Shown here one piece after another: positions 25,901-35,437 of a DNA stretch of 64,000 nucleotides. The stretch comes from Cycas panzhihuaensis. Lineage: Eukaryota > Cycadophyta. The notes below the pieces were generated by a model that saw only the letters and a program-made list of their open reading frames with translations, did no database searches and had not been told where the DNA came from. The translations under genes and the position numbers were made by a program. How positions within the stretch are numbered: the stretch's first letter is position 1; each line of letters starts with the position of its first letter. The stretch lies in NCBI GenBank assembly GCA_023213395.1, contig CM041465.1:62131741-62195740 (forward strand). Direction: 5' to 3'.

Positions 25901-27161
25901 TGTTTGGTAACAAACCAGGTACGTAAAAAACATCCTTGTTTGAACCATCCTTTAGAGTAACATCACCAGATCCTTTAACTTTAAGTTGATTACCACTACT
26001 GAAAGAAATCTCTTCTTGAGAGTTCATTTCAGATTGATAAGTAGTTAAATTTTTCTGGTGTTCAGTTATATGATGGGACGCACCAGAGTCAAAGATCTAT
26101 TGTGGTGGTTGGTTTGAAGGAGCAACAAACATAGAAGTTGTTACTGCCAAAGAACAATTATGAAATTGATGGTTTTGTGGTCATGATTGTGAATATGATT
26201 GCAGTTTATTTTGTAATTCTTTGGAAGCTTTCCATGCTTCTGAAGCTATTCTACTTCTACAGACATCAATAGTATGGCATCTTTTATGACAGTAAGCACA
26301 ATTAGTGTTCTGAGAAGAAGATGCATTGTTTATATTAGAAACAAATTGATTAGAAGTATTCTAGTTTTTAGTTGGACTAGAATATTTAACATAATTTTGA
26401 GAATTAGATGGTGAACCTTGATGAGGTTTCTGGAATTTTTGATTATTATAAAAATTATTATTCTGTTGTTTATTTTTAAATTGTGGCTTAGTTTTAGAAA
26501 ACAAAGCCTGTGAATGATATTTTATTGCACTTGTTCTAATTAACATTGTTTGATGTTCCAGTTGGGTTGTTAACTAATTGAATGTAATAGGTGGATTGCC
26601 AGCTTGTTGTCTGGCAGCTTGGTAAAGATTAAAGTGTTTTGGTAATTTATTAACTGTAAGACATATGAGCGTGTCGTCGTCTTTGACATGCATAGTTATT
26701 TTTTCTATATCACCTTCTTTGGTTTTTGATTTAATGTAATTATCTAGATCTTTATTAATTGATTAAATTTTAGTTAAAAAGTCCTCAATATTTGTAAAGT
26801 CGTCAAAAGTCAGATTATATAATTGTTCTTCTAGGATAGCTACTTGATGTGTATCAACCTTGTCATATTTTTCTTCTAAGGTTTTCCAAACAGTGGTTAA
26901 GTCATCTTTTTCAGAAAACTACTAATAGATTTTTAGTAAGAGTGAGTTTAATATGGTGTTGAATGCGGCATCTGAGTTTATCAGATATACCATAAGACTC
27001 TCAGTAGCATTTGCTTTTGGTTTTTGGAATTCACCTATCACATATCGCCATACTTTTTGTTGTTTGAACTGATAGGATATGTGATTCCTCCAGTCAACAT
27101 AGTTTGAGCTGGTTAATACTAGAATTGGAACATAGGTGACTGTCCTTGGCATTAATGCTAT
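22938..27161 (-). pseudogene. Cop-C gag-pol polyprotein remnant
   Basis: A single-frame Copia polyprotein with scattered stops. The ancestral start ATGGCATTAATG (as in Cop-B) is ATAGCATTAATG here, so translation could begin only at the second Met, 27152. Gag occupies about 26400-27152. The zinc knuckle at about 26255-26305 is intact (CAYCHKRCHTIDVC). Protease DSGASHHI is near 26070-26095. Integrase is at about 24960-25700 (FVTFIDDYSRKYW at 25341-25634). RT covers about 23680-24308 with QMDVKNVFLNGDLKEEIYM and a YVDD at about 23900. RNase H runs to the stop at 22938-22940. Stops include * after LLLKIY and *ALTNQ-type positions where Cop-B has Gln/Trp. Confidence 0.9.
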
Positions 27162-28182
27162 ATTAGGAGTGTTGAGGTTTATTTGTAGATTGAAAAAATA
27201 TGAAGGTGTTTGAAAAAATAATTACCTAGTGAAAGTACTAATCTTGTTAACAGATCTAATTCACAAAGATATCTTAGTCAGCATTAATTGATTTTAAGAT
27301 AAAAAGAATTATGTGTTTTTAAATGGAAATAAATAAACAACTTCTTAAAAAATAATTCCTTAAGTAATCATTTTTGAAAAATAGTTCTCTTTAGAAAAAT
27401 AGTCCCCTTTAGAGAAATAGTCCCCCTTAGAAAAAATAATCCCCCTTTACTTTGAATAAAAAAGTCCTTGTTTAATAAACAATTCCTTTTTTTAAAATAG
27501 ACTGTCCCCTTTCAAAATAAAAAAAAATCCTCCTTGAAAAAATAAACAATTCCCCTTAACAAAATAAGACAACTTTGTAACTAAGGTATTTAGTTTCCCT
27601 TAAAAAAAAAACTTTATGATTAAGTATTTTGTTTGCTTTTTTATTTTTAGAAATAGATGTGTAATTTTAAGGCTTAAATGGCATAATTCAACTCTATAGA
27701 TTAAGTGTTGGGGAAAAATAGTAATAAATGTAAAAAGAGTATAATAAAAGGAACTAATGAAATAACTATAATGGTGAAAGGTTAATTTGATTTACCTAAG
27801 ATTAACTATGTTCGTTTCAAGTGATTAAAATGTAGTGAAAATTTAAAAGATAATAAAAGTAAGGGATTAAAGTTTATAAATACCTTATAAAGAAAAGGTT
27901 AAAAAAAAAAAAAAATTAAGGGAGAAGAGTTTTGTTTAAATATTAATTATAATGAGTAAAAATTAAATAAAATGTTTGGGGGGGGGAAAGGGGAGAATGT
28001 AATAAAAGAAAGAGTTTGATTTTGATTACATTAAAAAAACAAAGTAAAAAAAAGGTTTGTATTAGACAATAATAAATTAAATAAAAAAAGGTAATAATTG
28101 AGGAAGGGGGGGTATTAGATTTATTTTAATAAAGGTATTATAAAGGGGGGAGGAGTTTCAATAAAAAAGTATTTAAGGGGGA

Positions 28183-28277
28183 CTTTGATTTAAATCAAAG
28201 TATAAAGTATAATGGGGAAGGGGCTTTGATTTAAATCAAAGTATAAAGTATAATGGGGGCTTTGATTTAAATCAAAG
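28183..28277. repeat. Three copies of a perfect 18 bp palindrome
   Basis: CTTTGATTTAAATCAAAG is its own reverse complement. It occurs exactly at 28183-28200, 28224-28241 and 28260-28277, each followed by a TATAAAGTATAATGGGG-like spacer. Decayed versions follow at about 28306-28325 and 28361-28375. Confidence 0.95.
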
Positions 28278-28636
28278 TACAAAATATAATGTGGGGTGGG
28301 GAGGGCTTTGATTCATTTGAATCAAGATTAAAAACTTTATAAAGCTTAAGGGGAGGGTGGTTGATTTAAATCAAAAATTAAAAAACAAATAAAACAAAAT
28401 CAAAAAAAGAAATCATAATCACAGACCCAACGGATTTATTATAATTGAAACACAAAAATAAAATTTAATTTAGATTGGGGTCCGGGGGGTAAATACGAGG
28501 AAACCTAACCTCATTTTCCCATGGGGGCGAGGGTTTCTACAGGTCTGCAATGGTGTTGGAGCGACTGCGGGTCTTCAATGGCATGGAGCAATTACATTTG
28601 CGAGTTGGACTAGAGCAATAACTCCTCTCAATGTCT

Positions 28637-28760
28637 CATTCTTCATTTATCGTTCAACATTCATAAGCTCTACCTTCTTCATTTGCTGTTCAACTTTCAT
28701 AGGCTTTGCCTTCTTCATTTGTTGTTCAGCTTTCACGGTTCCTTCTTCATTTGCCTCTGG
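28637..28760. repeat. 36 bp tandem repeat, about 3.5 units
   Basis: Units begin CCTTCTTCATTTG..TGTTCA at about 28637, 28673, 28709 and 28741. Confidence 0.85.
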
Positions 28761-29029
28761 TTTATTGAATCTGGTTTGAAGCAGTGACCAAGGTTGGCAG
28801 TGAAGACGGTTTACGTCTAGTTTGCTCCTTCTCTACTTATTCTTGTTCACATTGGAGTATAGTCAACTTGTAGTTATGATTGTGGTTACCTGCTTAAGCT
28901 CCTCACTAAGGAATTTTCTTAGTTTTCTCTTCTTTTATCATTGCATAACACTAAGATGTCCGAGAAAGTGAGACAAGTTTCCTAGGTAACCATGCCTAAA
29001 GGGGCATGTTTGTGTTGGCTCAAGGCTTC

Positions 29030-29190
29030 CACAGAGGATATTATTCTTATGGAATGCTATGATTGGAGGCTATGCAAGGTAGGGGCACTGTGAGGAGGCC
29101 CTTGCACTGTATTACTGTATGCAAATAGTAGGCATTCAACCAGACAATATCACTTTTCCCTGTGTTCTCAAGGCGTATGCAGGCCTGTAG
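29030..29190 (+). pseudogene. Captured PPR-motif fragment inside the Cop-C leader
   Basis: The plus-strand frame from about 29049 reads LWNAMIGGYAR*GHCEEALALYY, then MQIVGIQPDNITFPCVLKAYAGL and a stop. This matches the plant pentatricopeptide-repeat consensus, in which WNAMIxGYAQxGxxEEAL is followed by PDxxTFPxVLKAC. PPR proteins bind organellar RNA. There is one in-frame TAG where PPRs usually have Gln, and a likely 1-base shift just upstream of the Trp (a DIIL reading in the neighbouring frame). Only one to one-and-a-half motifs remain, so it is a fragment. It is antisense to Cop-C and lies between its primer site and gag, as expected for captured host sequence. Confidence 0.75.
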
Positions 29191-29515
29191 TCTCTCTGGA
29201 TTTACTGATTAAGAATGCTGGCGATATTCATCCCTTTGCATCTAAGATGTTGGAGCCTAGTTTTTGTGAGCCTAGTCAGTGTTTGCCTTTGCTTACAATA
29301 GGTCTCAACCTATCATAAAGATCAGTATAAAGATCATTTATGCAAGGCTGCATGCTTAGACTTTGACATTGTTATTATAACTCACTACTGTAAACAGATG
29401 GTTTAACATGGCTGTAACTTAATCTTAACTGGTAATAGAAATTTTGCTGTCTTAATGGCAATTTTTACTGTTGTAAAGAGGTAAATGGTATACAAAAATA
29501 AAAATAATGGCGAAT

Positions 29516-29527
29516 GCTCTGATACCA
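29516..29527 (-). other. Cop-C primer binding site (tRNA-iMet)
   Basis: The minus strand reads TGGTATCAGAGC directly after the 5' LTR. Confidence 0.95.
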
Positions 29528-29959
29528 TGATAGAATAGGCCTATGTACACAGTCATCACATTACAGGAACAGAAGAGAAACACAAGAACGAGACAATGCA
29601 CATGTACACATGGTTGACAGGTGGAAAACCCCTTCTAGGGAAGAAAAACCACCTCCTAAGCTAGTTTATATTAATAAATAACTGAAAACCGATATACAAA
29701 ACCACAAACCCCATAAAATAGCCTTTAAACAAGCATATGGATAGACCTCCTAGATTCCTGGAACCAATTCCATGAATCTAGAAGATTAATAAATAGGACA
29801 GAGGTTCGTTGGAATGCGGTTCCGCATTTCAATGACCATCCACAAATCAATTAATATTTAACATAAGTTTACAACTTTACAATCACTTAAATTATTTTTA
29901 AGACATGTGACTTAAATAATAACATTAAGAAACATAAGTTTACATTATATAATCTAACA
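29528..29959 (-). repeat. Cop-C 5' LTR (432 bp)
   Basis: The minus strand starts TGTTAGATTATATAATG and ends CCTATTCTATCA. Confidence 0.95.
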
Positions 29960-29964
29960 ATTTT

Positions 29965-31375
29965 GTAGACTTGTTAAACTATAGAGACCTATGTTATGAT
30001 CAATAGGTCCTAAGGTAATACGTCTAAATTTGTTTAATGGATCCTTAATGATAAATTTATTTTTCTAGAATTCGACGATAAGGTCTTTCTAGTAGATTTG
30101 ATAGATAGAAAGTGCGTTTGGTAAGAAACTAGGTACGTAAAAGATGTCCTTTATTGATCAATCCTTTAAGGTAACATCACCTGATTCTTTGGCTTTAAGT
30201 TGGGTTCCACTTTTAAAAGAAATCTCTTCTTTAGAGTTTAATTCAGATTAATAAGTGGTTAAATTTTTCTAGTGTTCTGTCATGTGATGGGATGCACCAG
30301 AATCAAGAATCCACTATGGTGGTTGATTTGTAGGGGTAACAAATACAGAAGTTATTGCTGCTAAAGAACAATTATGAGTTTGTCGATTTTGAAGTCGTGA
30401 TTAAAGATGGGATTGAGGTCAATTTTGTAATCCCTTGGATATTTTCCATGCTTTTAAAGCTATTCTACTTCTGCAGACATCAATAGTGTAGCCTTTTTTA
30501 TGACAATAAGCACAACTAGTGTTCTAAGAAGGAGTTACATTGTTCCTATTATGAAATGACTGATTAGAAATATTCTGGTGTTTAGTTGGACCAGAATACT
30601 TAACATTATTTTGAGAATTAGATTGTGAACCTCTATGAGGTTTCTAAAATTTTAGATTACTATAAAAATTATTCTATTGTTTGTTTTTATATTATGGCTT
30701 AGTTTTGGAAAACAAAGCCCATAAAGGATCTTTTAATATGCCTATTTGAATTAACATTATTTGATGTTCGATCAGCTAGTTTGTTAACTGATTGAATGTT
30801 ATAGGAGGGTCGCCAGCTTATTGTCTGGCAGTTTTGAAGAGATTAAATTATTTTGGGAACTTGTTTACTACAAGACGTACGAGTGTATCGTCATCTCTAG
30901 CACGTGTGATTATTTTTTCAGTATCACCATTTTTAGTTTTGGATTTGATATAGTTTCCTAGATCTTTATTAATTAATTAAATTTTACTTAAAAAATCCTC
31001 AACATTAGAAAAATCATCAAAACTAAGGTCATATAATTGTTGTTCTAGGATAACCACTTGATGTATATCGACCTTGTCATATTTATCTTGAAAAGTTTTC
31101 GAGATAGTAGCCAAGTCATCTGTTTCAGAAAGCTGCTGACTAATTTCTAGTGAAAGTGAGTTTAATATGGTGCTTAAGGCTGCATCCGAGTTCATCAGAT
31201 ATACCATATAACTCTCTGTAGCATCTTCTTTTATTTTTTTAAATTTACCTATCACATATCACCATATCTTTTACTATTTAAGCTGATGGGATATGCAATT
31301 CCTCCAGTCAGCATAGTTTGAGCCGGTTAACACTAGAATTAGAATGCAGTTGGTTGTCCCTAGCATTAATGCCAT
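29965..31375 (-). pseudogene. Cop-B gag and protease, 5' part of polyprotein
   Basis: Starts at ATG 31375 (MALMLGTTN...), with NYADWRN typical of this Copia gag. The UBN2-like middle (30977-31255) has DKVDIHQVVILEQQLYDLSF. A basic Gln/Asn-rich stretch and a knuckle follow near 30480-30530, then protease LDSGASHHM at about 30285-30312. The frame ends at the Cop-C insertion. Stops occur, for example after the gag start region and in the knuckle spacer. It joins 19642-22457 once Cop-C is disregarded. Confidence 0.88.
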
Positions 31376-32441
31376 ATAGGGAGTTATAAGGTTTGATTGA
31401 AGATTGAAGAATATGAAGGTGGTTAAAAAAATAATCACTTAGTAAAAATACTAATCATCAGATTAATATTTTAACAGGCATAATTCAAGAAAGCATTGTA
31501 GTATGCATTACTTGCTCTTAAAGAAAAAGTCACATGTTTTCAGGCAGATAGTTTCCTTTGAATTGAAAAACAAACAACCTCTTAAAAAATCCTCTTAAAT
31601 AGTCCCTTTTCAAAAAAGTTCCCCCTTAATTTGAGAAAAAATAGTCCCCCTTAAGTGTTTAAGTTTGAAATGATTATATGTTACATTAATTTGACAATAA
31701 TTTTGAAGATATAAAACTGATTTACAAAATAAAATATGAAAAGTGTTAATCATTTTTAATTAATTAAACTTTATTTTTGAAAAAATATAAATGCGTATAA
31801 AATATATTCAATGATCTACATAGATAAGTCTAAGAACAGTATACTTTATTTTAGCCAAAAAACTAAGAAAAAATATTGGCCTTGCCTAAGTTAATTAGGC
31901 TTTATTAATAGTATATATATATGTATAATCTTTGAATAAGTGTTTGATAGGTAATGTATATCTTATATATGACAAAGTAAGTTAAAATATTAGGCGAGAA
32001 TAGGGGAAATTTGTGTAATCCATGGAATCATAATTAGGGTAGAATGGAAAGATATGCACTTATACAATGCCTATACTAGAATAAGTGACCTAAAACATGG
32101 ATTAAATAAAAAATTTCACTAATCTCATATGGGGGTTAATTGTAAAAAATGTAAGGGAGGGCTAATTATAATAATCAATATAAAAACAGGGTGGTTAAAA
32201 AAAATTATTAAAACATTGACTTAATAAAGGGAGGGTTTAGATTAATATTATAAATATGGTGGGGGGGTTAAGTTATAAATCAAGGTCATTAATTTTAGGT
32301 ACTAAAGGGGAAGATTATGAATTTTATTTGTAAGTATAGGTTTATTAAGGTAAAAGGGGTTTTGATTAATTTATTAATGTGATAGGGGGGGGTTAAGGTT
32401 TATTAAATCAAAATAAAAAAAAAGGAAATCGTAAAACTAAC

Positions 32442-32512
32442 TTAACGGACCCGACAGATTTTAGAATTTTGTAAAATAAAAATAAAACGAAATATGAAAT
32501 TGGGTCCGTTAA
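32442..32512. repeat. Perfect 11 bp inverted repeat in the Cop-B leader
   Basis: TTAACGGACCC (32442-32452) and GGGTCCGTTAA (32502-32512) can pair with a 49-base loop. A partly matching pair (GACCCAA / TTGGGGTCC) is at 28424-28490 in the Cop-C leader. Confidence 0.85.
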
Positions 32513-32559
32513 GGTTTAGGGTTAGAACCCTTACCTGGTATTGCGATGGCATGGCAGTG

Positions 32560-32657
32560 GCACTCCTTGCAAGTCTACTTCGTGGCTTCTACGATCCAAA
32601 GAATGGAGGCATTCCTTGCAGGTCTGCTTCATGGCTTCTACGATCTAAAGAACAGAG
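32560..32657. repeat. 49 bp direct repeat, two units
   Basis: GCACTCCTTGCAAGTCTACTT... at 32560 and GCATTCCTTGCAGGTCTGCTT... at 32609, both continuing through GGCTTCTACGATC. Confidence 0.88.
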
Positions 32658-32664
32658 GAAATGG

Positions 32665-33000
32665 TAACTAAAAAATCAACAGAGAAACAACTACTTTCGT
32701 CTGGAATGGAGGACCTGTTTTGTTCTTTTAACCACCTTAATATCCATGGTTCTTCCCTTCTTCAATGATGTCCTGGGGATTCTAGGAGTGCTAGTATTCT
32801 TTCTCCTATCGATTTACTTTCCTACCCAAATGTATATGGCTCAGCACAAGATTCGTAGGTGGAACCTTAACTGGACAACTCTCTATATTATGACCGTGGT
32901 GTATTTTGCTATATCGTCAGCTGCGCTGGTTGGATCCATTGCAGGGGTGGTAAATACCCTGAAGCAGTACACCCCCTTCAAGACCAAGTACTATGACCAT
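32665..33000 (+). pseudogene. Captured C-terminal fragment of a plant amino-acid permease (AAP type)
   Basis: The plus-strand frame through 32746 reads FRLEWRTCFVLLTTLISM, then VLPFFNDVLGILGVLVFF, YFPTQMYMAQHKIRRWN and GSIAGVVNTLKQYTPFKTKY. Plant AAP/Aa_trans H+-coupled amino-acid transporters share this order in their last three membrane segments (RLVWRT, TTLI-M-LPFFND, YFP-EMYI-Q-KI-RW, and a C-terminal PFKTSY). Here KTKY continues to a stop at about 33066 instead of ending the protein. About 110 of a typical 480 residues are present and the upstream domain is absent. The frame is open over the whole match, so capture may be recent relative to the rest. Opposite in strand to Cop-B and within its leader. 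Confidence 0.88.
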
Positions 33001-33061
33001 TTACTATGTGTTTTTCAGTATGTATGTTGGGGTTATGAAAACCAGTTGCAAGGAGAAATAA

Positions 33062-33256
33062 TTTAGGGATTTTCAGTGCCGGTTGGACGAATATGGGGCA
33101 GTTAAAGAGAGCCTGCATTCCATCATGTTTGATCTGGAGGTTGTGACTCAGTTGATGCACACCAATCTCCTCTTAGTTCACCACACCCTACCTACCCCTG
33201 AGGTTCTGGAGAAGGCAAAAATCCACATCGGAAGCCTACGGGACCTCTTTGGATAG
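33062..33256 (+). pseudogene. Exon-like fragment, family not recognised
   Basis: An open frame of 64 codons (DFQCRLDEYGAVKESLHSI..., LEVVTQLMHTNLLLVHHT, PTPEVLEKAKIHIGSLRDLF) with balanced codon use and amphipathic helices. It lies between the permease and GDI fragments. The preceding bases AATAATTTAGGGATTTTCAG look like a 3' splice site. It is probably a third captured host piece, but I do not recognise the family. Confidence 0.5.
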
Positions 33257-33285
33257 CTTACATAAGTTATCAAGGGACACCCAGG

Positions 33286-33489
33286 GTGATCAAGTTTATA
33301 ATGGAAAATGGTACTTTGGTGCGAGTGCTCATCCACATGGATGTCACCAAGTATCTGTATTTTAAGGTTATGGATGGAATTTATGTGTACAGTAAAGGAA
33401 AGGTACACAAGGTCCCAATTACTGATATTGAAGTAAGCATTGTGAAGAAACCCTACATTGACTACCTGAGCGAATCTCCATCGAAATAG
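33286..33489 (+). pseudogene. Captured fragment of a Rab GDP-dissociation inhibitor (GDI)
   Basis: Reads KFIMENGTLVRVLIHMDVTKYL, then [20 protein letters not shown] and TDIE. Rab GDI, which extracts prenylated Rab-GDP from membranes, has the same conserved segment ([40 protein letters not shown]) near its N-terminal third. After TDIE the similarity ends and the frame runs to TAG at 33487-33489, six bases before the Cop-B primer site. About 50 of roughly 445 residues are kept. Opposite in strand to Cop-B. Confidence 0.85.
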
Positions 33490-33494
33490 GGAAG

Positions 33495-33506
33495 GCTCTG
33501 ATACCA
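33495..33506 (-). other. Cop-B primer binding site (tRNA-iMet)
   Basis: The minus strand reads TGGTATCAGAGC directly after the 5' LTR, which starts at 33507. Confidence 0.95.
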
Positions 33507-33953
33507 TGTAGAAAAGTGGGCACATGCACAATGTCATCATAAGATCTCATAACAAGCAAATACATGCAATAATAGGACACTGCACATATACACCAGATTG
33601 ACAGGTGGAAAATCCCTTCTAGGGAAGAAAAACCACCTCCCAAAGTCGTAATTTTATTAAGAAAAGTGAGAAACAAAAAGTCATTTACAGAAACCACTTA
33701 ACCACTAAACCAGCCTTGGAAAAGGCATTTAGACAACCCTCCTAGATTCTCAGAACCATCTCCTTGAATCTAGGAGAAGAATTTATATTAAGAAAGGTTT
33801 GTTGAAATGCAGTTGCACATTTCAACCACCTTCCACATAAGATAATTAATAAACACTAAAGTTAAACATTAGAATAACTTAAATACAAATTTAGACATGT
33901 GACATAAATAAGAACTTATAAAGAACATAAAAGTTACATTAATATTCCTAACA
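33507..33953 (-). repeat. Cop-B 5' LTR (447 bp)
   Basis: The minus strand starts TGTTAGGAATATTAATG and ends CTTTTCTACA; AAAAC follows on the plus strand. Confidence 0.95.
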
Positions 33954-34651
33954 AAAACCATTGTTTCCATATATATGCTCTTAGGATACATATGGAAAGA
34001 TTCTCTCTAAAAGAAAGCATGGAACATACACTTTACGAAGTCTAGTTTGTCATGATGGTTATATATTGAAGATAAGACAAGTGGACTATATCCCTAGGTC
34101 TATGTTACTTGAAACACTGCTATCCTTAATGATTCTATATTTTTGAAACTCAAAAATTTAGAAATACCTTAGAAACTTTAAAAAGATATCCTTAGGAAAA
34201 ATTTTCACTCTTTTTATTTCCTAAGAACATATCCTTAATATTTTAAGCTAAAAATCATGCTTTAGTCATGTTACTAATTGAAAATTTCCATGGGTATGGT
34301 TTACATAGAAGGAGACCCTCTTCTAATAAATACCCTTATTAAAAAGTATTAAAGTAACATATAAATTTTAAAAGACTAAAAAATTAAATTATTGAAATTA
34401 TTACTCCATACAATTAGATCCTTGATCCTAATCAATTCAATAAGAGGCATAGTGATAGTGATCATGCCCTGATCCTGATTATTACAATAGAGATGTAGTA
34501 GTGGATATGTCCCACCTATAGGGTAATGCCTTTACTTCACGTAGTGAAGGGAAACTTATTCCATAGTTTTACTCTACATAGTAAAAGAAAGGTTATCCAT
34601 TTCATGATTGTAGTGAAGTTAAGGATATAATCTTTCTCTTTTTACTAGAAG

Positions 34652-34900
34652 TCCTAATGGAAATAGAGCGAAGTGGTTAAAGGAATGTTTTAATCCATAT
34701 TCAAACTATTTTTTAGAACATTAACATAATTTTCTTTGATAAGTAGTGTTGCAAAACATCAGGGGTTTTGAGCCCCAAAATATATATTTGGGAGGTAGGT
34801 GGGAGCTTGCCTCAACCTCTAAATTCAAATTATAATAAAAAATAAACAACTTAAAATAAAATAATATTACCTCATCCAAATGATGGCTAACATGTTCCTA

Positions 34901-34971
<71 letters not shown>

Positions 34972-34988
34972 GAACATTAGTCCTAACA
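34652..34988 (-). mobile_element. LTR-like block X, third copy
   Basis: Homologous to 4052-4344. A purine-rich run on the minus strand (TATGGGGGAGAA) abuts it at 34989-35000, so it is a 3' LTR type. It differs mainly by a long AT run. Confidence 0.6.
34903..34969. repeat. (AT)n microsatellite, 67 bp, inside LTR X
   Basis: A dinucleotide run immediately before AATGAACATTAG, as at 14645-14687. Confidence 0.96.
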
Positions 34989-35437
34989 TTCTCCCCCATA
35001 ATATTCATTACGTACAACTCAAGCTTTTCATTGAATTTATGAAACTTAAACTCTAAGAAAGCTTTAAGAGATAAATTAAGCACTTGTTATCTTCATTTTT
35101 CACCATCTTGCATATGGTTCAAGTGGTTTCCAAGCTTGTCTTAGTAAGACAATGTTGACTTGATTTGAATGAGTAGGTATGGATTCACTAAGATTTGTGC
35201 CTTTTTCAACTTTTACCTTATTGGAGTCAATTTGGTCAAAGGTACATATAATATCATCAAATATAATAATGTGATCATCAATTTTATTAGAGCCATCAAT
35301 CGTACATACATCATTATCTAATTCAATAGTGTAATCCTACTCTAACATTTGTCCCACATGTAAAACATTATCAATATAATTGGTTTCATCTAGTTCTATA
35401 GTGTCTCCCTCATAAACTAATTCCAAGGTATCTCATG

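Larger units (their letters stand above)
27162..29515 (-). other. Cop-C long leader with low-complexity, palindromes and captured sequence
   Basis: About 2.35 kb between gag and the primer site, with no retroviral coding. From the gag side it holds: PPT-like repeats (minus AAAGGGGGA/CTAAGGGGGACT) at about 27370-27560; AT/G-run-rich DNA; three 18 bp palindromes at 28183-28277; a 36 bp tandem repeat at 28637-28760; and a PPR-like fragment at about 29030-29190 on the plus strand. Confidence 0.7.
22458..29959 (-). mobile_element. Cop-C: full-length Ty1/copia retrotransposon nested in Cop-B
   Basis: Two LTRs of equal length (432 bp; 22458-22889 and 29528-29959) with plus-strand ends TGATAGAATAGG and AATCTAACA. 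The target duplication ATTTT is at 22453-22457 and 29960-29964. The initiator-Met primer site is on the minus strand at 29516-29527, and the purine tract (GGAAAGGGGA, minus) is next to 22889. It split Cop-B between protease and integrase. The LTRs differ at a little over 10 of the first 137 bases compared. Confidence 0.96.
31376..32660 (-). other. Cop-B leader, proximal part (low-complexity)
   Basis: No coding sequence. PPT-like runs on the minus strand (CTTAAGGGGGACT, TTAAGGGGGAACT) lie at about 31610-31660. G-run-rich plus-strand DNA lies at 32130-32400, an 11 bp perfect inverted repeat at 32442-32512, and a 49 bp direct repeat at 32560-32657. The plan matches the Cop-C leader. Confidence 0.65.
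19159..33953 (-). mobile_element. Cop-B: full-length Ty1/copia retrotransposon carrying Cop-C and host-gene fragments
   Basis: The LTRs at 19159-19594 and 33507-33953 flank a minus-strand Copia. The target duplication AAAAC is at 19154-19158 and 33954-33958. The initiator-Met primer site (33495-33506, minus) and a purine tract beside the left LTR (19595-19604, minus AAAAGGGGGA) agree with this orientation. Without Cop-C it is about 7.3 kb. The unusual part is the roughly 2.1 kb leader between primer site and gag, which contains amino-acid permease-like and Rab GDI-like sequence on the opposite strand. Confidence 0.96.
33954..35437. repeat. Repeat R2, right part
   Basis: Collinear with R1 3355-4810: shared blocks include CATTG(C/T)TTCCATA at 33959, TAAGAGGCA near 34440 and the X LTR. 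The match stops at 35437, where Cop-D begins. No gene. Confidence 0.8.

Noticed and set aside
28183-28277. CRISPR-like array
   Set aside because: Repeats are palindromic with short, similar spacers in a plant retrotransposon leader; no cas genes and no unique spacers.
32998-33080. Possible retained intron between permease and unknown fragments (GTATGT donor, TTTTCAG acceptor)
   Set aside because: The interval would be only about 55 bases, shorter than normal plant introns; a fusion of separate captures is simpler.
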